A stretch of DNA of 64,000 nt from Magicicada septendecula (GCA_034769895.1 CM068367.1:115676573-115740572); one strand, 5' to 3'; counted from the stretch's first letter, positions 47,410 to 59,255 are shown. Notes: generated from the letters alone by a model not told the origin. Made by a program: numbers and translations.

Positions 47410-48865
47410 TTGCGTTTCTACATTAATCGAGGGGTTTTCGTAATGAGAGTGTGTGCTCGTTTTTACTAGAAGCGACTGAAATATCGTGACTACATGCTTA
47501 TCCACATCGTTATCCGGTGATCTGGTGACTAACCTTGGGAGGTTGCATGTGAGTATGATATTTAAGACACATCAATGTATGAATATTATGTGATGTTTTC
47601 TCAGTGAAGACATACATAAAACGTTATAAAAATAACGTAAAAGTGAAAAGCTGAAATTGTTTAATTTATCTTATAGTAAATAAAGTGGTATAATTTTATT
47701 TAAACTCAGTAAACATTATAACCAATTTAAAAATTAATACTAACAAAATAATAAGATAAATTAAACTTTTAACATTATTATCTTGACAAAAAGAAATGTA
47801 TTTATAAGATTACGCAATAAACGAATGAATTTTAATAAGACTAGAATTATGTGCTCAAATTTTACACATATTATTGCACGAGAAAAGTGTAATAATTTAT
47901 TAAATAAAAATCTTGTTTCTCTTCTTTTCTGAACTTACCGCAATATGCCGACGTTACACTAATAAAATCAAAAACTTTAATAATTTTGGTTATTAATAAA
48001 CACAAATCGGATAAAAAGTATCAAATTATTCATTCGTAACAAACTCGAGGAAATTAGATTTGTTTTGAGGCGAAGACACTTTACACCTCAACCAATAAAT
48101 TACTTTTAAAACAACTAAAAAATAAACCTTTCCCTCTCTCTCTTTGTTAAAGGGAGGGAAACAAGCGATTAACGCGGCTTGCATACGTATGAGATGGAAA
48201 TGAAACCGAGTGAAAGTTAGTAAATAGAGTTATCAGATACATTCCAATATAGTCGACTGTAACACAAGGCGAGCGTCCAATAAAAGGGTATGTTATGGTC
48301 GCATCGTAACGCGACAACCGCAGCACAATTAAGAGGGGGTTGGTCCACTAAATCACCCTTTGAACGTATGCCAACTGCCAAAGTGAAAATTACACTGGGA
48401 ATTAGAATTTATTTACATATGCCTAACCGCTGCGTTTTCTGAACGGTAATTTCATTATTCGTATCCAGCTCAGCTTAAACGTTTTAAAAAAAATTGTCTT
48501 TTATTAAATTATAGAATTAAATTTTGTAATAAAGTTTACAAAGAACATACGAAGTTTTGTGATACGAAGAACATATACAAATTCTGAATTACAAATTCTT
48601 AAACAAAAGCAGATTCTGGCTAAGCAGACAAATGATTTTAGGATGTATATAATTTTTATATCATTTCTAACAGCTGTTATAATAAGCTTTATAAACGAGC
48701 GGTTAGACATAATTTGCTTAACAGCGCTCCTTTTTGTTACAACATCCGTTAACTGATAGACCTGAAGTAAAGATATTCATTCAGCAGTCAACAAGTATTT
48801 TTGCCGTATGTAACACGATACTAAGAGAAACTAACGTTTGCACATTACCCAGTATTTAGTAGAAG

Positions 48866-48907
<42 letters not shown>

Positions 48908-49290
48908 GCTTCATTTTTACAAGCTAAGTTATTATTATTATTACTATTATTATTACCATCATCATTATTATTATTACTGCTTTATTGATATTACTATTAT
49001 TATCTAAAAGTATCGTTGAAGCGATGCTTCGAAGGGAGGCCATCTGGAACTGTATGGCACCCTTCGCAGAAGAGATCATTCAGGCGACGAATATAGACCT
49101 GGATAATATTAGTGTAGAAGAAGAATAACAAGCCAGAAGCAAGCCCTAGGGATGAAGAATACTGGGCATAGTCTGAACTAATATGTCAAACAGTTCAGGT
49201 TAGGGTCCTCAAAGACAAGGTCGGATAAATAAATAAATTATACATATATATAGGCTATATTCAGTCAAGTTAGTTTTATTAGCAATCGTC
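47410..49290. other. No recognised gene; minor repeats
   Basis: (GA)n at 48871-48904 and TTA-rich sequence at 48930-49005. 49010-49130 (...IDLDNISVEEE, then GAAGAAGAATAA) might be a LINE end, but the evidence is thin. Confidence 0.45.
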
Positions 49291-49293
49291 TTA

Positions 49294-49458
49294 ACACCAA
49301 CTCTGTGACCACTTATTGCAAAACTGCTAGTCGCTTCGCTCTCGACGAGGTCTTTCGGTGTTTCCACCATCTTCAGGTCTTAAACGAAATACCGAAAGAC
49401 CTCGTCGACAGCGAAGCGACTAGCAGTTTTGCAATAAGTGTTGACAAAGTTTGTGAAA
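49294..49458. mobile_element. Palindromic element E with hammerhead-like core
   Basis: Arms such as CACTTATTGCAAAACTGCTA and CTCGACGAGGTCTTTCGG are inverted across a centre near 49380. Minus strand 49376-49353 reads CTGAAGA, T, stem II GGTG/CACC with loop GAAA, then GAAA. The right arm has lost the stem. AACTTTGTCAA near the outer edge links it to element B. Confidence 0.8.
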
Positions 49459-49461
49459 TAA

Positions 49462-49491
49462 TATATATATATATATATATATGTGTGTATG

Positions 49492-49542
<51 letters not shown>
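49462..49542 (+). repeat. (AT)n / (GT)n microsatellite
   Basis: AT repeats with a short GTGTGTATGTATG interruption, directly abutting palindromic element E. Confidence 0.97.
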
Positions 49543-49546
<4 letters not shown>

Positions 49547-49807
49547 CAACAGCTCCCGGAAGTGTGCACTGTTCTGAGCATCTAATAAACAAATTTTCCT
49601 CTGACCTTCGTAAAAGGAAAACAAACTACTATCTAAAGGCAGTGCCTTCACCCATGTCGCTGTTCACTGCAATTCGCATGAGACCCGCGAAAATGTTGCC
49701 TTACATACGCGTATTATTTATCACAGTCTGGGAAAACGAGTTCTGTGCCGCCTTTCCTACAACTCTAGCTTCAAATATTTTGTATAGAAACAGTATTACA
49801 TGCCCTA

Positions 49808-50030
49808 TTATCTAAGCTTCATTTTCTCTATCGTACCGAGTAAATTGTTTCTCTCATTTACGTTTAATAATATTTGTTCTTTAGTTTCCTTGACTGTCCA
49901 AGTAGTCTTCGTGACTCTTCTTGACAGCCAATATATCCGCCGCTTGTACCTTACCCCGTCCGCCTTTCCAAGAGTCCAAGAATCATACCCGTAAGTCAGT
50001 ACATACCACATAGATGTTTTAAAAAACTTC
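49808..50030 (-). pseudogene. LINE C-terminal fragment
   Basis: Minus strand VLTYGYDSWTLGKAD, IYWLSRRVTKTTWTVKETKE and QILLNVNERNNLLGTI. This is the standard post-RT stretch of a jockey-like non-LTR element. Short, no RT core. Confidence 0.75.
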
Positions 50031-50289
50031 AGCCTTATTTAAATACATAATATGTGGTTGTCTCAGTCAACATAAGGAGGCAATAAATACAGCTTGATAT
50101 TGAGATACTCACTGGAAACCAACCAGGATCTCTCCTTTGTAGTTGTGTATCAAACATTTTGTTCCACCGCTTCTCAAATGTAAAATGTAATATAATAATA
50201 CATTATTGTTTATGTGGACTGTGGATGCACTGTTTGTATTACGAGAGACAATACAGAAAAGGCGGAAGTATAACTAGGAAACGCATATC

Positions 50290-51190
50290 GTTTTTGCTGA
50301 TCTGGTAAAAGCATTTCATAATGTAGACCGTCAAAAGTTATGGAATATTCTGTATAGAAGAGGATATCCACAGCATTTAATAAATTCAGTTAAGATCAGT
50401 TAAGATCCTTCAGTTAATAAAAGTACATCTATAGTCCTGGATCCGAATGGTAGGCTCTCAGGTGACATTTCAATAAATAGGGGAGTTAGGCAGGGATGCT
50501 GTGTTTTCCCAACCTTGTTCAATATATACATTGACGAAGTGTTGAGAGCATGGAAATCCAGAGTGACTTCGGGAATACAGCTTAACAAATCAATTTTTAT
50601 GGGTTCCCTGCTACATGCGGATGACATAGTTCTTATTCAAGAAAATGAGTTATGTTATAAAGCTCAATTAAATACACAAAGAACTGTGTTTCAATTACAA
50701 GAAGTGGCAAGAGAGTGCTCACTGACAATTTCAGTAAGAAAGACCAAAACCATGGCCTTTAAAGGTAAATATCCAGTGAGGACTAAGATAGTTATAAACA
50801 ACAGCACTTTAGAACAAGTGAGCCGTTTCAAATATCTCGGCTGTGCAGTAAGCTATGAATTTGAATACGATATAAGAGAGAAGATAAATAAATTTAGGAA
50901 TACTTGTGATAGATTCATAGAAATCTTTGAAATAAAACAAGACACAGCACAAGGATTAAATTGTATAAGACAATTGCAATGCCCACGTTGATTTATGCGA
51001 GTGAGGCATGGGTCATGACAAAAAAGGAAAGCAAGATTCAAAGTGCTGAAATCCAGTTTCTTCGAAATACTTTAAATTATACATTGCAAGATAAAATAAG
51101 GAATGACGATATCAGAGCAGAACTCGATGTAAAGGGCATAAATTAAAGTATTTCAATTTACAGAAGACAATGGTGGGATCATCTGCAAAT
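50290..51190 (+). pseudogene. LINE reverse transcriptase, 5'-truncated and frameshifted
   Basis: The most complete LINE here. RT motifs in order on the plus strand: FADLVKAFHNVDRQKLWN (A region), NRGVRQGCCVFPTLFNIYID (B), LLHADDIVLIQE (C), KTKTMAFKG (D), RFKYLGCAV (E), then LIYASEAWVMTKK and IQSAEIQFLRNTLNYTL. The A block aspartate is kept, but the catalytic Y/FADD box reads HADD. The longest open stretch is 50515-50991; other parts lie in different frames. The endonuclease is missing. The 3' end reads GTTTATATAACCTAATCC, then AAG and GAT repeats. Clade not assigned. Confidence 0.85.
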
Positions 51191-51311
51191 GATGACAGAG
51201 GATCGATTGCCTAAAGCGGCACTGAACTATAAAGCCATTGGTAGAAGAGATGTGTGTCGTCCGAGGATGAGATGGGTGCCGGAACAAGTTTATATAACCT
51301 AATCCTTGAAG

Positions 51312-51384
51312 AGGAGAAGAAGAAGAAGAAGAAGAAGAAGAAGAAGAAGAAGAAGAAGAAGAAGAAGAAGAAGAAGAAGAAGAA

Positions 51385-51450
<66 letters not shown>
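51312..51450 (+). repeat. (AAG)n-(ATG)n LINE tail
   Basis: About 25 AAG units change to about 21 ATG units, directly following the LINE 3' end. Lys- and Met-homopolymer ORFs here are artefacts. Confidence 0.95.
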
Positions 51451-51454
51451 ATAA

Positions 51455-52910
51455 TAAAGATGCAAAAGTACTAGACGATATTATATTAAATGTATAGATT
51501 TCAGTTTAAAATTTTGATACATGTACTTTCTAAACCGGAAAATATTCAGATATAAATATTGAAATAACAAAATTAATACGAATCGTTCGTAAACAATACG
51601 TAAGTAATGAATTTTTCAAGCGTCGGTGATGTACCTTCGTGTCAGTGATAAAGCTTTACAAACTTTAATATTACTACACAAAATAAACCGTCAGGTTTCT
51701 CTGAACAAAAACAAGTTAATTAAATTTACTGTGCGAGGACAGTAACATAACAGACAAGTCACACGCTGTATATCGCGATACAGAAAGTTAATAGAAACGG
51801 GCTCAGTCAGTACAACAAGAGTACATCAGTGCAGTAAAAGTGGTGACACACAGAATTAATGGAATTCTAAGAACAGAATTCAATTAAGCTCAGCGTTATT
51901 ATTGCACTGTTGGTACTACTGTGCTGGCTGTCGGTTGTAGTGTGTTCGCACATATATCGCTGTGAATGGATGTGGATGTTGACGGGGATGGATGTGACGA
52001 ACAGTAACAATAACAGCGTCATTGTCACGTATTGTTATTTCGTTTGTCGGCTTTCGCTAAATGAAGAACGACAATCTACTCCCTTCTGGGATAGTGTGCC
52101 CTCGCGCGCGCTCGCCACAGCGCGTAAGTGGGCACAACACGACCAGCCCCCTACCAACGCTTACAACCTTACAACGTACACATGATTGTACTATATTTTC
52201 ATTACACTCGCATTTTCTCTCATTGTACCCCTCTCTCTCTCTCTTTCTCTCTCTGTTTTCCCCCCTGTTATACTTCCATCTTTCCCTTTCACCCTTTACA
52301 TTATGTAATGAAGACAACACTCCACGGTTATTTACTTTGTCGCTCCTGCAATGATGCCGACAATGTTAACTATTCCCGTTTCGTTTCAGTTGGCACACAG
52401 CATTACTTAACGCACAGTTTTTTCTCTGAAGAGGAGCATGAAAGCGTTCTGAAATGCACGTGTTTTCACAGTTTCCAAATAATAATCGTATCGATGTTTT
52501 TTACATATTATTGATTAACTTGAATACGATTTATTCTATCAGTAAAAGATTATTTGTTGTGAGACAATTGTGGTATTTATTTCATTTGTGACATTTCTTG
52601 TATATGTTAAATATCTTGACTTCTTAATCAATATATACAGTATGTTTTTTTATACTGTAATATGACTTTTAATGGTTTATGACTTAGTTCCACAATTCTA
52701 TTAAAAAAATGAGGAGATGAAGAACAAAAATTAAATGCCAATCAGTCCAAAACAGATACCGGTACGATAAGAGATCGTGGATTACGAATTTTTGGTAATT
52801 TTTTCCGTATGAACAACCAAAGATGGCCCCATTAAGTTTTTGTGTCTAAAGCACTTAAAAGGAAAGACGACTCTACGAGGACGATTATCGAATGAAAGTA
52901 CGAGAGAAGT
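51455..52910. other. No recognised gene
   Basis: Overlapping ORFs at 51910-52514 cross a GC-alternating patch and a CT-rich stretch (52225-52260) and do not agree with one another. Nothing recognised. Confidence 0.45.
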
Positions 52911-52918
52911 GCCTTACA

Positions 52919-53353
52919 TAGGCTTGCCATACGTCCCGGTTTGAACGGGATAGTCCCGGTTTCAGAGTGCAGTCCCGGTGCCCCCCCCCCCCCCCCCGGT
53001 TGCCGAAATATCCCGGTCGGTGCATTTGGTTCCTAGAAATGACATCCCAATCCGCAATCTTGAACTGATAGTTGAGTACATCTTTTGCCTTACTGGAACA
53101 TCAGCTCCTGTAGGGAGAGTGTTATCATTAATGATCAACGCTTGCTTGGGCAGAGGTTTAATGCAGGAGTCAACAGTGCGTGCATTGATGCTGTGCAAAG
53201 TAAATTTTGGACTTAGTTGTAATGAATTTTGTTACAAAATAAAAAGCAAAAAGGACATATTGAGAAAGGTGCATTCAAGTGAAAAATTTTACTGGTTTAA
53301 AAAACAAGATTAAATTACACTTCTTGCAGTAATAAAAAATTATGGCAAGCCTA
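52919..53353 (+). mobile_element. hAT-derived element with perfect 8-bp target duplication
   Basis: TAGGCTTGCCATA at the left end is the exact inverse of TATGGCAAGCCTA at the right end. GCCTTACA flanks both sides (52911-52918, 53354-53361) without mismatch. 435 bp. A C-run (52979-52997) lies near the left end, among repeated TCCCGGT words. It encloses the tail of a hAT transposase. Confidence 0.9.
53040..53313 (+). pseudogene. hAT transposase C-terminal remnant
   Basis: The plus frame reads LELIVEYIFCLTGTSAPVGR, VLSLMINACLGRG, STVRALMLCKVNFGLSCNEF and KVHSSEKFYW. The order P/LGTxAxxxRVxSLM, followed by TVxALLxCKxN, is the hAT C-terminal dimerisation region. Only this last part survives (about 90 residues) and no catalytic domain remains, so the element is an internal deletion derivative. 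The frame also runs upstream through the C-run, which is not part of the protein. It ends with TAA 40 bp before the right TIR, the expected position. Confidence 0.8.
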
Positions 53354-53361
53354 GCCTTACA

Positions 53362-53990
53362 AAACTATGCCTTAAAAGACTAAGGCGCTGTGGATAGAAA
53401 TCGTTGAAGAATAGGCAGGCAGATAAGGTTTTGAAATATCCGTTTAAATGATCGCTATTTGCTTGTAATTCCTCCAACTTTGTTACAAATTTTGTTTGTC
53501 TTATCTGATCACGTACCCAGAGAATTTAGGAATTCGCCTTTATATATTTGATAAAAGTAGTGTGTTTAAGACTGTTGTGATATTTACAGCACGTCCCAAC
53601 ACTGTACGCTGTAGGACACGATTAAAAAACATAACACATCAGTACTTTATCATCATAACAGTCGTGATCCAATAATTCTTTCCTCGAGAAACGTTCTCCA
53701 TTTACAGTATCACAGTACATAATCACATTGTCCGCTATCTTGCCAAGAGCCTTCGTTGTGGTGTGCTGGTATGTAATAGCATCCATCCAGCAAACTTCAG
53801 CTGCCATTTCGGCCTACCAAAATATAGGCCTATCGTACTCATCTCCATTTTTAATTTCGATCCACTATGTCATTCCTGCCTGTAATACATATTTATATTT
53901 GTCAAATAGACAAAACATTATGAAGAACATTTTAATATATGTGTGCTATTTGCTGTGACATTTTAAGTTATAAGTGAGGACAGTTACACC
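53362..53990. other. No recognised feature
   Basis: Short ORFs only. No repeat recognised. Confidence 0.5.
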
Positions 53991-53994
53991 TCGC

Positions 53995-54185
53995 TGATCG
54001 AGGGAATGATTGAGAGGCGTAATGGGAAAGTAAGGTCCAGACAGGAGTATATAAATGAGATAAAAGGAGAAAGAAGGTATGTGGCAATTAAGAGACTGTC
54101 TTTGGGAAGGGAAGACACTGCAAGCCCAGCAACCTCTGGGTTGAGGAAAAGAACCAGAGAAATGAGGACACTGCGCTGAAGATTG
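53995..54185 (+). pseudogene. LINE C-terminal fragment
   Basis: Plus strand LIEGMIERRNGKVRSRQEYI, then KGERRYVAIKRLSLGRED. Same family as 36210-36530. 54190-54510 shows nothing recognisable. Confidence 0.7.
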
Positions 54186-54514
54186 ACGCAAAACTGTTAA
54201 TTACACAAAAAATCATAAAAAGATAGTATTGAAATAACAAGGAGAAATAGAAAAAAGGTAAATGAATGCACTATTAAACTATAATAGATGAATTTTATTA
54301 AATCTGTCTAAGACAAAAGTTAGGATAATCGATGGTCTCAGCAATAGTTAAAGCCGGTGACAAATTATGAGGTGGTGAACAAATTTTTACACGTAAGTAC
54401 AACGTAGAGTGTAGTCAGAAAATAAAAGAATATTAGCTCGATAGTCGGAACAAAATTATAACAAATATGGAAAAGAACAAAATATTCCAAAAGTAGCAAA
54501 ATTAAGTAGTAAGT

Positions 54515-54993
54515 AGTCATCATCATCATCACCTTCAAGGATTAAACCAAGGATGGTCTGTTTCGGTCTCAAATAAGCAAAGATTAGAGCTGGTCACTCC
54601 AGCGCTTCCTCGGACGTCCCACACTTCTCGTCCCCTCGGCTTATAGTTCCATAGTTGTTTGGGGATGTGGCAGTCATCCATTCGGCAAAGATGTTCCCAC
54701 CAATTCAGCCGATACTGGGCAATCCTGTCGAGTATACTCATAATATTTCATTCCTGCCCTATATCTGTGTTTCTTCTTCTATGATCATGGAGAGTATACC
54801 CAGCCATGTGCCTGAGAAATCTCGTTTCAGCCGCTTGGATGCGACTGGCCTGGCCTTTCGTTAAAGTCCAATTCTCAAACCCATAAACAAGTGTGGGAAG
54901 GACCATCACCTTGTAGAATTTCAGGCGTGTTCCCTTACTTGCTGACCTAAGGGTTCGCCTAATGGTCCCGCACATAAGGTTGAACTTATGCAA
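54515..54993 (-). pseudogene. LINE C-terminal fragment
   Basis: Minus strand KFYKVMVLPTLVYGFENWTL, then RIQAAETRFLRHMAGYTLHD, MSILDRIAQYRLNWWEHLCR and MDDCHIPKQLWNYKPRG. It is the clearest copy of the family also found at 29.8 and 34.6 kb. One frame change lies near 54745. The 3' end on the plus strand is a TCATCATCATCATCACC tail at 54518-54535. The RT catalytic part is absent. Confidence 0.85.
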
Positions 54994-55129
54994 CTTGTTT
55001 ACAATTGTAAGTAGTCAAAGTAGTAAAATTCTTGGCAAAACTGTGATATTTCAAACAATTCCAAAATCATCTGAGCGTTAGTACAAGTATATCGCAAATT
55101 GTATACGAGTGAATGTAAAAACGTATTCT

Positions 55130-55400
55130 CAGTATGTCCCTGGCTGGGACGCGGGACGATATCTCCATATTAAATGAACTGAGGGGAAAGGATAGATTAA
55201 TGAAGCAGCTTAATAAGTCTTACCTAAGCTTCTTTGGACACATATCCAGAAGGAAAGTTGAGATACAAAAACATTCACACAAACATGTTACATACAATTG
55301 GGTTCATACAACATGGACAGTCCTATTTTACAAGGTAATGTTAAAGGCAAACAATATGTAGACAGATCTAACCAACGAGAGGGGCGGGAGTAATTAAAAA
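55130..55400 (+). pseudogene. LINE C-terminal fragment
   Basis: Plus strand DISILNELRGKDRLMKQLNK, then SYLSFFGHISRRKVE. This follows the L-x-x-KDRL...FFGHIxRR pattern of non-LTR C-termini. Later parts (GKQYVDRSNQREGR) are frameshifted. Confidence 0.65.
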
Positions 55401-56605
55401 AAGATTAGATTTGCTATCTGAAGCAATTTAGTTGAAAAAGATTAGGAAAAAGTTTTTTAAAAAGCGAATGAATATAAAACCTACTACTACTAACAAACAC
55501 CGACAAGAGGTAAAAGAAAGTTGACTAGAAGGAGAGGATGCAGCAGAGTAAAATCAGGTAAATAAAAATACTATCTATATTTTAAAAGTAGCTAAGAATT
55601 GGTTACGTTAACCACAATTATTCATCTCTAAGGCGTATTCACGGTATTAACTAATACCGACTTTACTACACTTTATATTTTTACTATATTTATACTACAA
55701 CATATTACAAATTCACTGTTAAGCTTGTATATTTTCTACAAGAATAAATTAACACAAAGCATCTCTGTTTATTTATTCATACATAGTGAAGATAAAATCT
55801 TCCTTTGCGCTGAACGTATTTTAAAATAAAAATAAAAAACGTTTCTCATTCATTACACTGAAGACTACCCACCGAAGCTTCGTTATTTCTTGCTGTAAAA
55901 TGGCTACTACAGATCTTTTTTATGTTCTTATTCTTTTCTCCGACACGTTAAATAATTGCTGTTATTATTCGAAAGAAAGCGTTTGCGAAATGAAACACGA
56001 CTGCGTCTGTACTGCTAACCACTTGAGAAACTGTAACGGAAAATTGCGAATCTCATTTCCATTGTTATACTGTCAACAGCCTGTGTAATATCTTTCCACT
56101 CGAGAAAGCGTTCTTTTTTTACCTACGATTCGATTATTGGACTCATCGAACAGTGGGAGACTTGTGTTCGATTATTTTCGATTACTGAGCAAACAAAACG
56201 TTTCCTGAGCGATATTTTACGAATATTCATATGTCCTTAGTTACCTAGTTCATTGTATACTGTCATATAGGAAAGCAATTAGAATGAGGAAAGCAGGTCA
56301 TATCCAGAAACGAATGCTAACATGCCGGCCACAAACTTCAAATTTTCCAACCTGCAGGCATCAAACGGAAGTGTGATAGGAGGATGTTTATAAAGATAAG
56401 GAGTATGAGATAAACAAACAGCTTCTTTTTCAGTTAAACTATCTAGTATTTAACGTACAGATTCTCGCGCACTAAGTGTGTAAGAGAAAACGGAACAGGA
56501 AGATAAACGGAACAGGTCCGGAAAAGACCGGGAAGAGAAGACCTTCACGGAAACAATTCACATTGAACAAAATAAAATTTAATTAATAAATTTGTGTTTG
56601 TAGTT
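55400..56605. other. No recognised feature
   Basis: AT-rich DNA with short ORFs of no recognisable family. Confidence 0.5.
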
Positions 56606-56611
56606 ATAATC

Positions 56612-56935
56612 AAAAACAGAAAAACACTTGGATTTCGTTGTCCATGACGTGTCCGTTACTTAACTAAATATCACTATAATATTGACGACTCGGAACACAA
56701 ATGCACATGCACAAATCACATTGTGTTCCGAGTCGTCAATATTATAGTGATATTTAGAAAAACACTATTTCACACCACTATAGTAAAAATTCCCGATTAG
56801 CGCATTATCACAGCTCGTTATCAGATCGGAATTATGATCGAATATTTCCGATCTGATGATGATCCGTGAAGCTTGAAAGCGCTAATCGGGAATTTTTACT
56901 ATAGTGGTGTACAACAGTGTTTCTTTCTGTTTGTG
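56612..56935. mobile_element. Palindromic element F with hammerhead-like core
   Basis: Outer arms CACCACTATAGTAAAAATTC / complement, and inner TCAGATCGGAA / TTCCGATCTGA, pair across 56837. Plus strand 56853-56878 reads CTGATGAT, a weak stem GATCC/AGCTT, then GAAA and GCGCTAATCGGG. The left arm continues to AAAACAGAAAAACACT, but is split by another insertion at 56629-56755. Confidence 0.75.
56629..56755. mobile_element. Penelope-terminus palindrome nested in element F
   Basis: Flanked by a perfect 11-bp direct repeat AGAAAAACACT (56618-56628 and 56756-56766). It starts TGGATTT, continues GTTGTCCATGACGTGTCCGT and TACTTAACTAAATATCA, matching (inverted) the terminus of the Penelope fragment at 40225-40304. 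A perfect 36-bp inverted repeat follows (56664-56699 against 56722-56757). Confidence 0.8.
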
Positions 56936-57130
56936 AAAATACTATTTACCATAACATTTTCTTAATACAGGTTATGCGAATCTATGAAGGTGAATAAAAC
57001 GGAGTTGGTCAGAATCCACTAACAAAATTGTACCAAATGCTACCAGCAATAACAATTCAGTTACGGTGATGCCTTTGCAAATAAACACATATTACTTATG
57101 CAGTAACATTATATGGACTTAAATTCTACA

Positions 57131-57173
57131 TCGACCATGTGTTGTACGTGTAAAATCTCCTCTCCTCTCCATT

Positions 57174-57257
<84 letters not shown>

Positions 57258-57312
57258 CTGTTCCATTTATAACACTAACGCTATATTACAATATACTTAT
57301 ATTTATTTTATT
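57131..57312 (+). repeat. Microsatellite-bearing dispersed repeat, copy 1
   Basis: GTAAAATCTCCTCTCC, then (CT)n at 57176-57252, then CTCCCTCCTGTTCCATTTAT and AACACTAACGCTATATTACA. The same unique flanks surround the CT run at 62.8 kb. The Ser/Leu reading frames here are artefacts. Confidence 0.9.
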
Positions 57313-57324
57313 TGTCTATTTATT

Positions 57325-57836
57325 AGACAAGTCTCCTTTTCCTCCGTCTTTCCATGTTGATCAGTTTATAATTTTTCCAACATTATGTCACAAGTCTGGT
57401 AGTTTCACTGATGAGCGGGTTTATTCAAGCTTCCCTCTTTATCAGCTTCCTCTTTCCTTGTAAGTTTTCTACGTCCTTATACAGTAATTCACTCTGTTAG
57501 AGGCCGGACAGTGAAAATTGAACGCTAAGATCTCGATGCGCAATAGACAAACGCCTCGCTGCGAGGCTAACAAAATTTCTTTCAGTTCGCACATGCGCAG
57601 AGCAGTTTTGTGCAGTGTTTCGGAATGTGCACATCGGGCTTTGCAAACGTGGTGTATAGTCATTTACAAATTATACTGTGACGACAAAACTATTTGTGTT
57701 AATCAATGAAATTAGTTGTAGGCTACCTATTTACATTTTATTAGAGAACGTATTATTATATTTTAGAAAAGTGTTAATAAACTATTTCATAATTACGCGT
57801 ATATGTTTTAAATATTAGTGTGAAACGTACATTAAT
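57325..57836. other. Upstream region of the DD82E transposase
   Basis: May hold the 5' terminus of the transposon. TTAGAGGCCGGACAGTGAA at 57497-57515 is a tempting start, but I could not find its inverse downstream of the transposase. Nothing else recognised. Confidence 0.35.
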
Positions 57837-59255
57837 ATGTCCCCCAAAAGTTCCAAATTGAGTTCAAAAACTCTGCATAGCCAGACTCGTGAGGTAGTGT
57901 GGAATGTGTATAATTTCATGAAGAGTGAGGCTGAAAGTGGGAAACCTCTCTTAGATTTCCATAAATTACAAGAGCGTGTTGCAAAAGCGACGGGTAGACC
58001 TTATTTCTCATAGCTCCGTAAGGAGAATAATAAAGGAAGCTCAGCAGCTACACAGTCCAGACGCAGAAGCGGGAACTTCATTTAGCACACCGGGAAAGAA
58101 ACACCGCGTTCGTAAACCTACAACCGGGCTTCACGATTTTGATAAAGGTGTAATTAGGAGAACAGTTCGGAATTTTTACATTGAAGAAAAGTGTCTCCCA
58201 ACGGTAAAAAAGATGTTAGAAAAATTAAAAGAATCTATCAACTTTAAAGGCACCAGTTGCAGCCTAAAAATTATCTTGATCGAAATAGGCTTTAGGTGGG
58301 TAAAAACTAAAAATAATCGACCTGTGTTAACAGAAATTCACGAAATAAGAGCTATGAGAATACATTATTTACAAAACATAAAAAAATTTAGAGAAGAAGG
58401 CAGAACCGTAGTATATCAGGACGAAACATACATTCATAGCAGCCACACACTTCCGTACACCTGGAACGATCAGATTCAGCCTGGTGGCTACGCTGTTCCA
58501 GTTGCGAAAGGACAAAGATTAATTATTGTTCACGCCGGCAGTCAATACGGGTTTGTTCCAAACGCACTGCTGATTTTTAAATCTAACCAAAAGACAGGAG
58601 ATTACCACAATAACATGAACGCTGACAACTACAGACGTTGGGTTGAAGACAAATTGGTCCCGAATTTGCCCGCCAACAGTGTGTTGGTAATTGACAATGC
58701 CAGCTATCATAATGTACAGCTAGAAAAAACACCTACGTCTAATTCTACGAAACGTGATATGCAAGACTGGCTAACACGACACGCAATACCGTTCCGTCCC
58801 GATATGGTTAAAGCAGAACTTTATGAAGTTGTTAAAATGTATAAATCAAACTTTAAAACTTACTTAATAGATCAAATTCTGCAAAGCAGAGGACATTTAG
58901 TTTTAAGGCTTCCCCCTTACCACCATGAACTAAATCCTATAGAGATGATGTGGTCAGAAATTAAGCGAGGTGTTGCTGAAAAAAATGTAACGTTTAATTT
59001 AAATGATGTGGAAAACAGATTTCAACTGTGACTGCTGACGATTGGGAAAAAAGATGCAAACATGTAGAAAGCATTGAAAAAGAATGTCTGGAAAAGGAAG
59101 CTATTGTTGATGAAACAGTAGACCGCTTCATAATTAATCTTGGAGGAGAGAGTAGTTCAGACAGTTCCAACGACTTTGCTGAAGAGGAAGATGGTTGTAA
59201 CAACCAAAAATTTAAAAATTTTAGTGTGACTGAAAAGACGTTACATTCAGCATGA
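57837..59255 (+). pseudogene. Tc1/mariner-superfamily DD82E transposase, two frameshifts
   Basis: DDE transposase read in three frames. Frame 1: ATG at 57837, 58 codons ending TAG at 58011 (N-terminal helix-turn-helix part, KLQERVAKATG). Frame 2: 57976-59031, 351 residues from the first open codon, with RRIIKEAQ, catalytic Asp149 (VVYQDETYIH), Asp240 (SVLVIDNASYH) and Glu323 (LPPYHHELNPIEMMWSEIK). Frame 3: 59028-59255, an acidic C-terminal tail (DDWEKRCKHVESIEKE). If unbroken it would be about 470 residues. I count 82 residues between Asp240 and Glu323. The DDE triad is intact, but a frameshift near 57990-58010 and another near 59020 disable it. Terminal inverted repeats were not found. Confidence 0.85.

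Noticed and set aside
52057..52514. Four overlapping ORFs of 87-128 codons
   Set aside because: They disagree in frame and strand and cross CT- and GC-alternating low-complexity sequence.
57497..57515. TTAGAGGCCGGACAGTGAA as the 5' terminal repeat of the DD82E transposon
   Set aside because: No inverse copy could be found between 59256 and 60000, and no TA duplication supports it.
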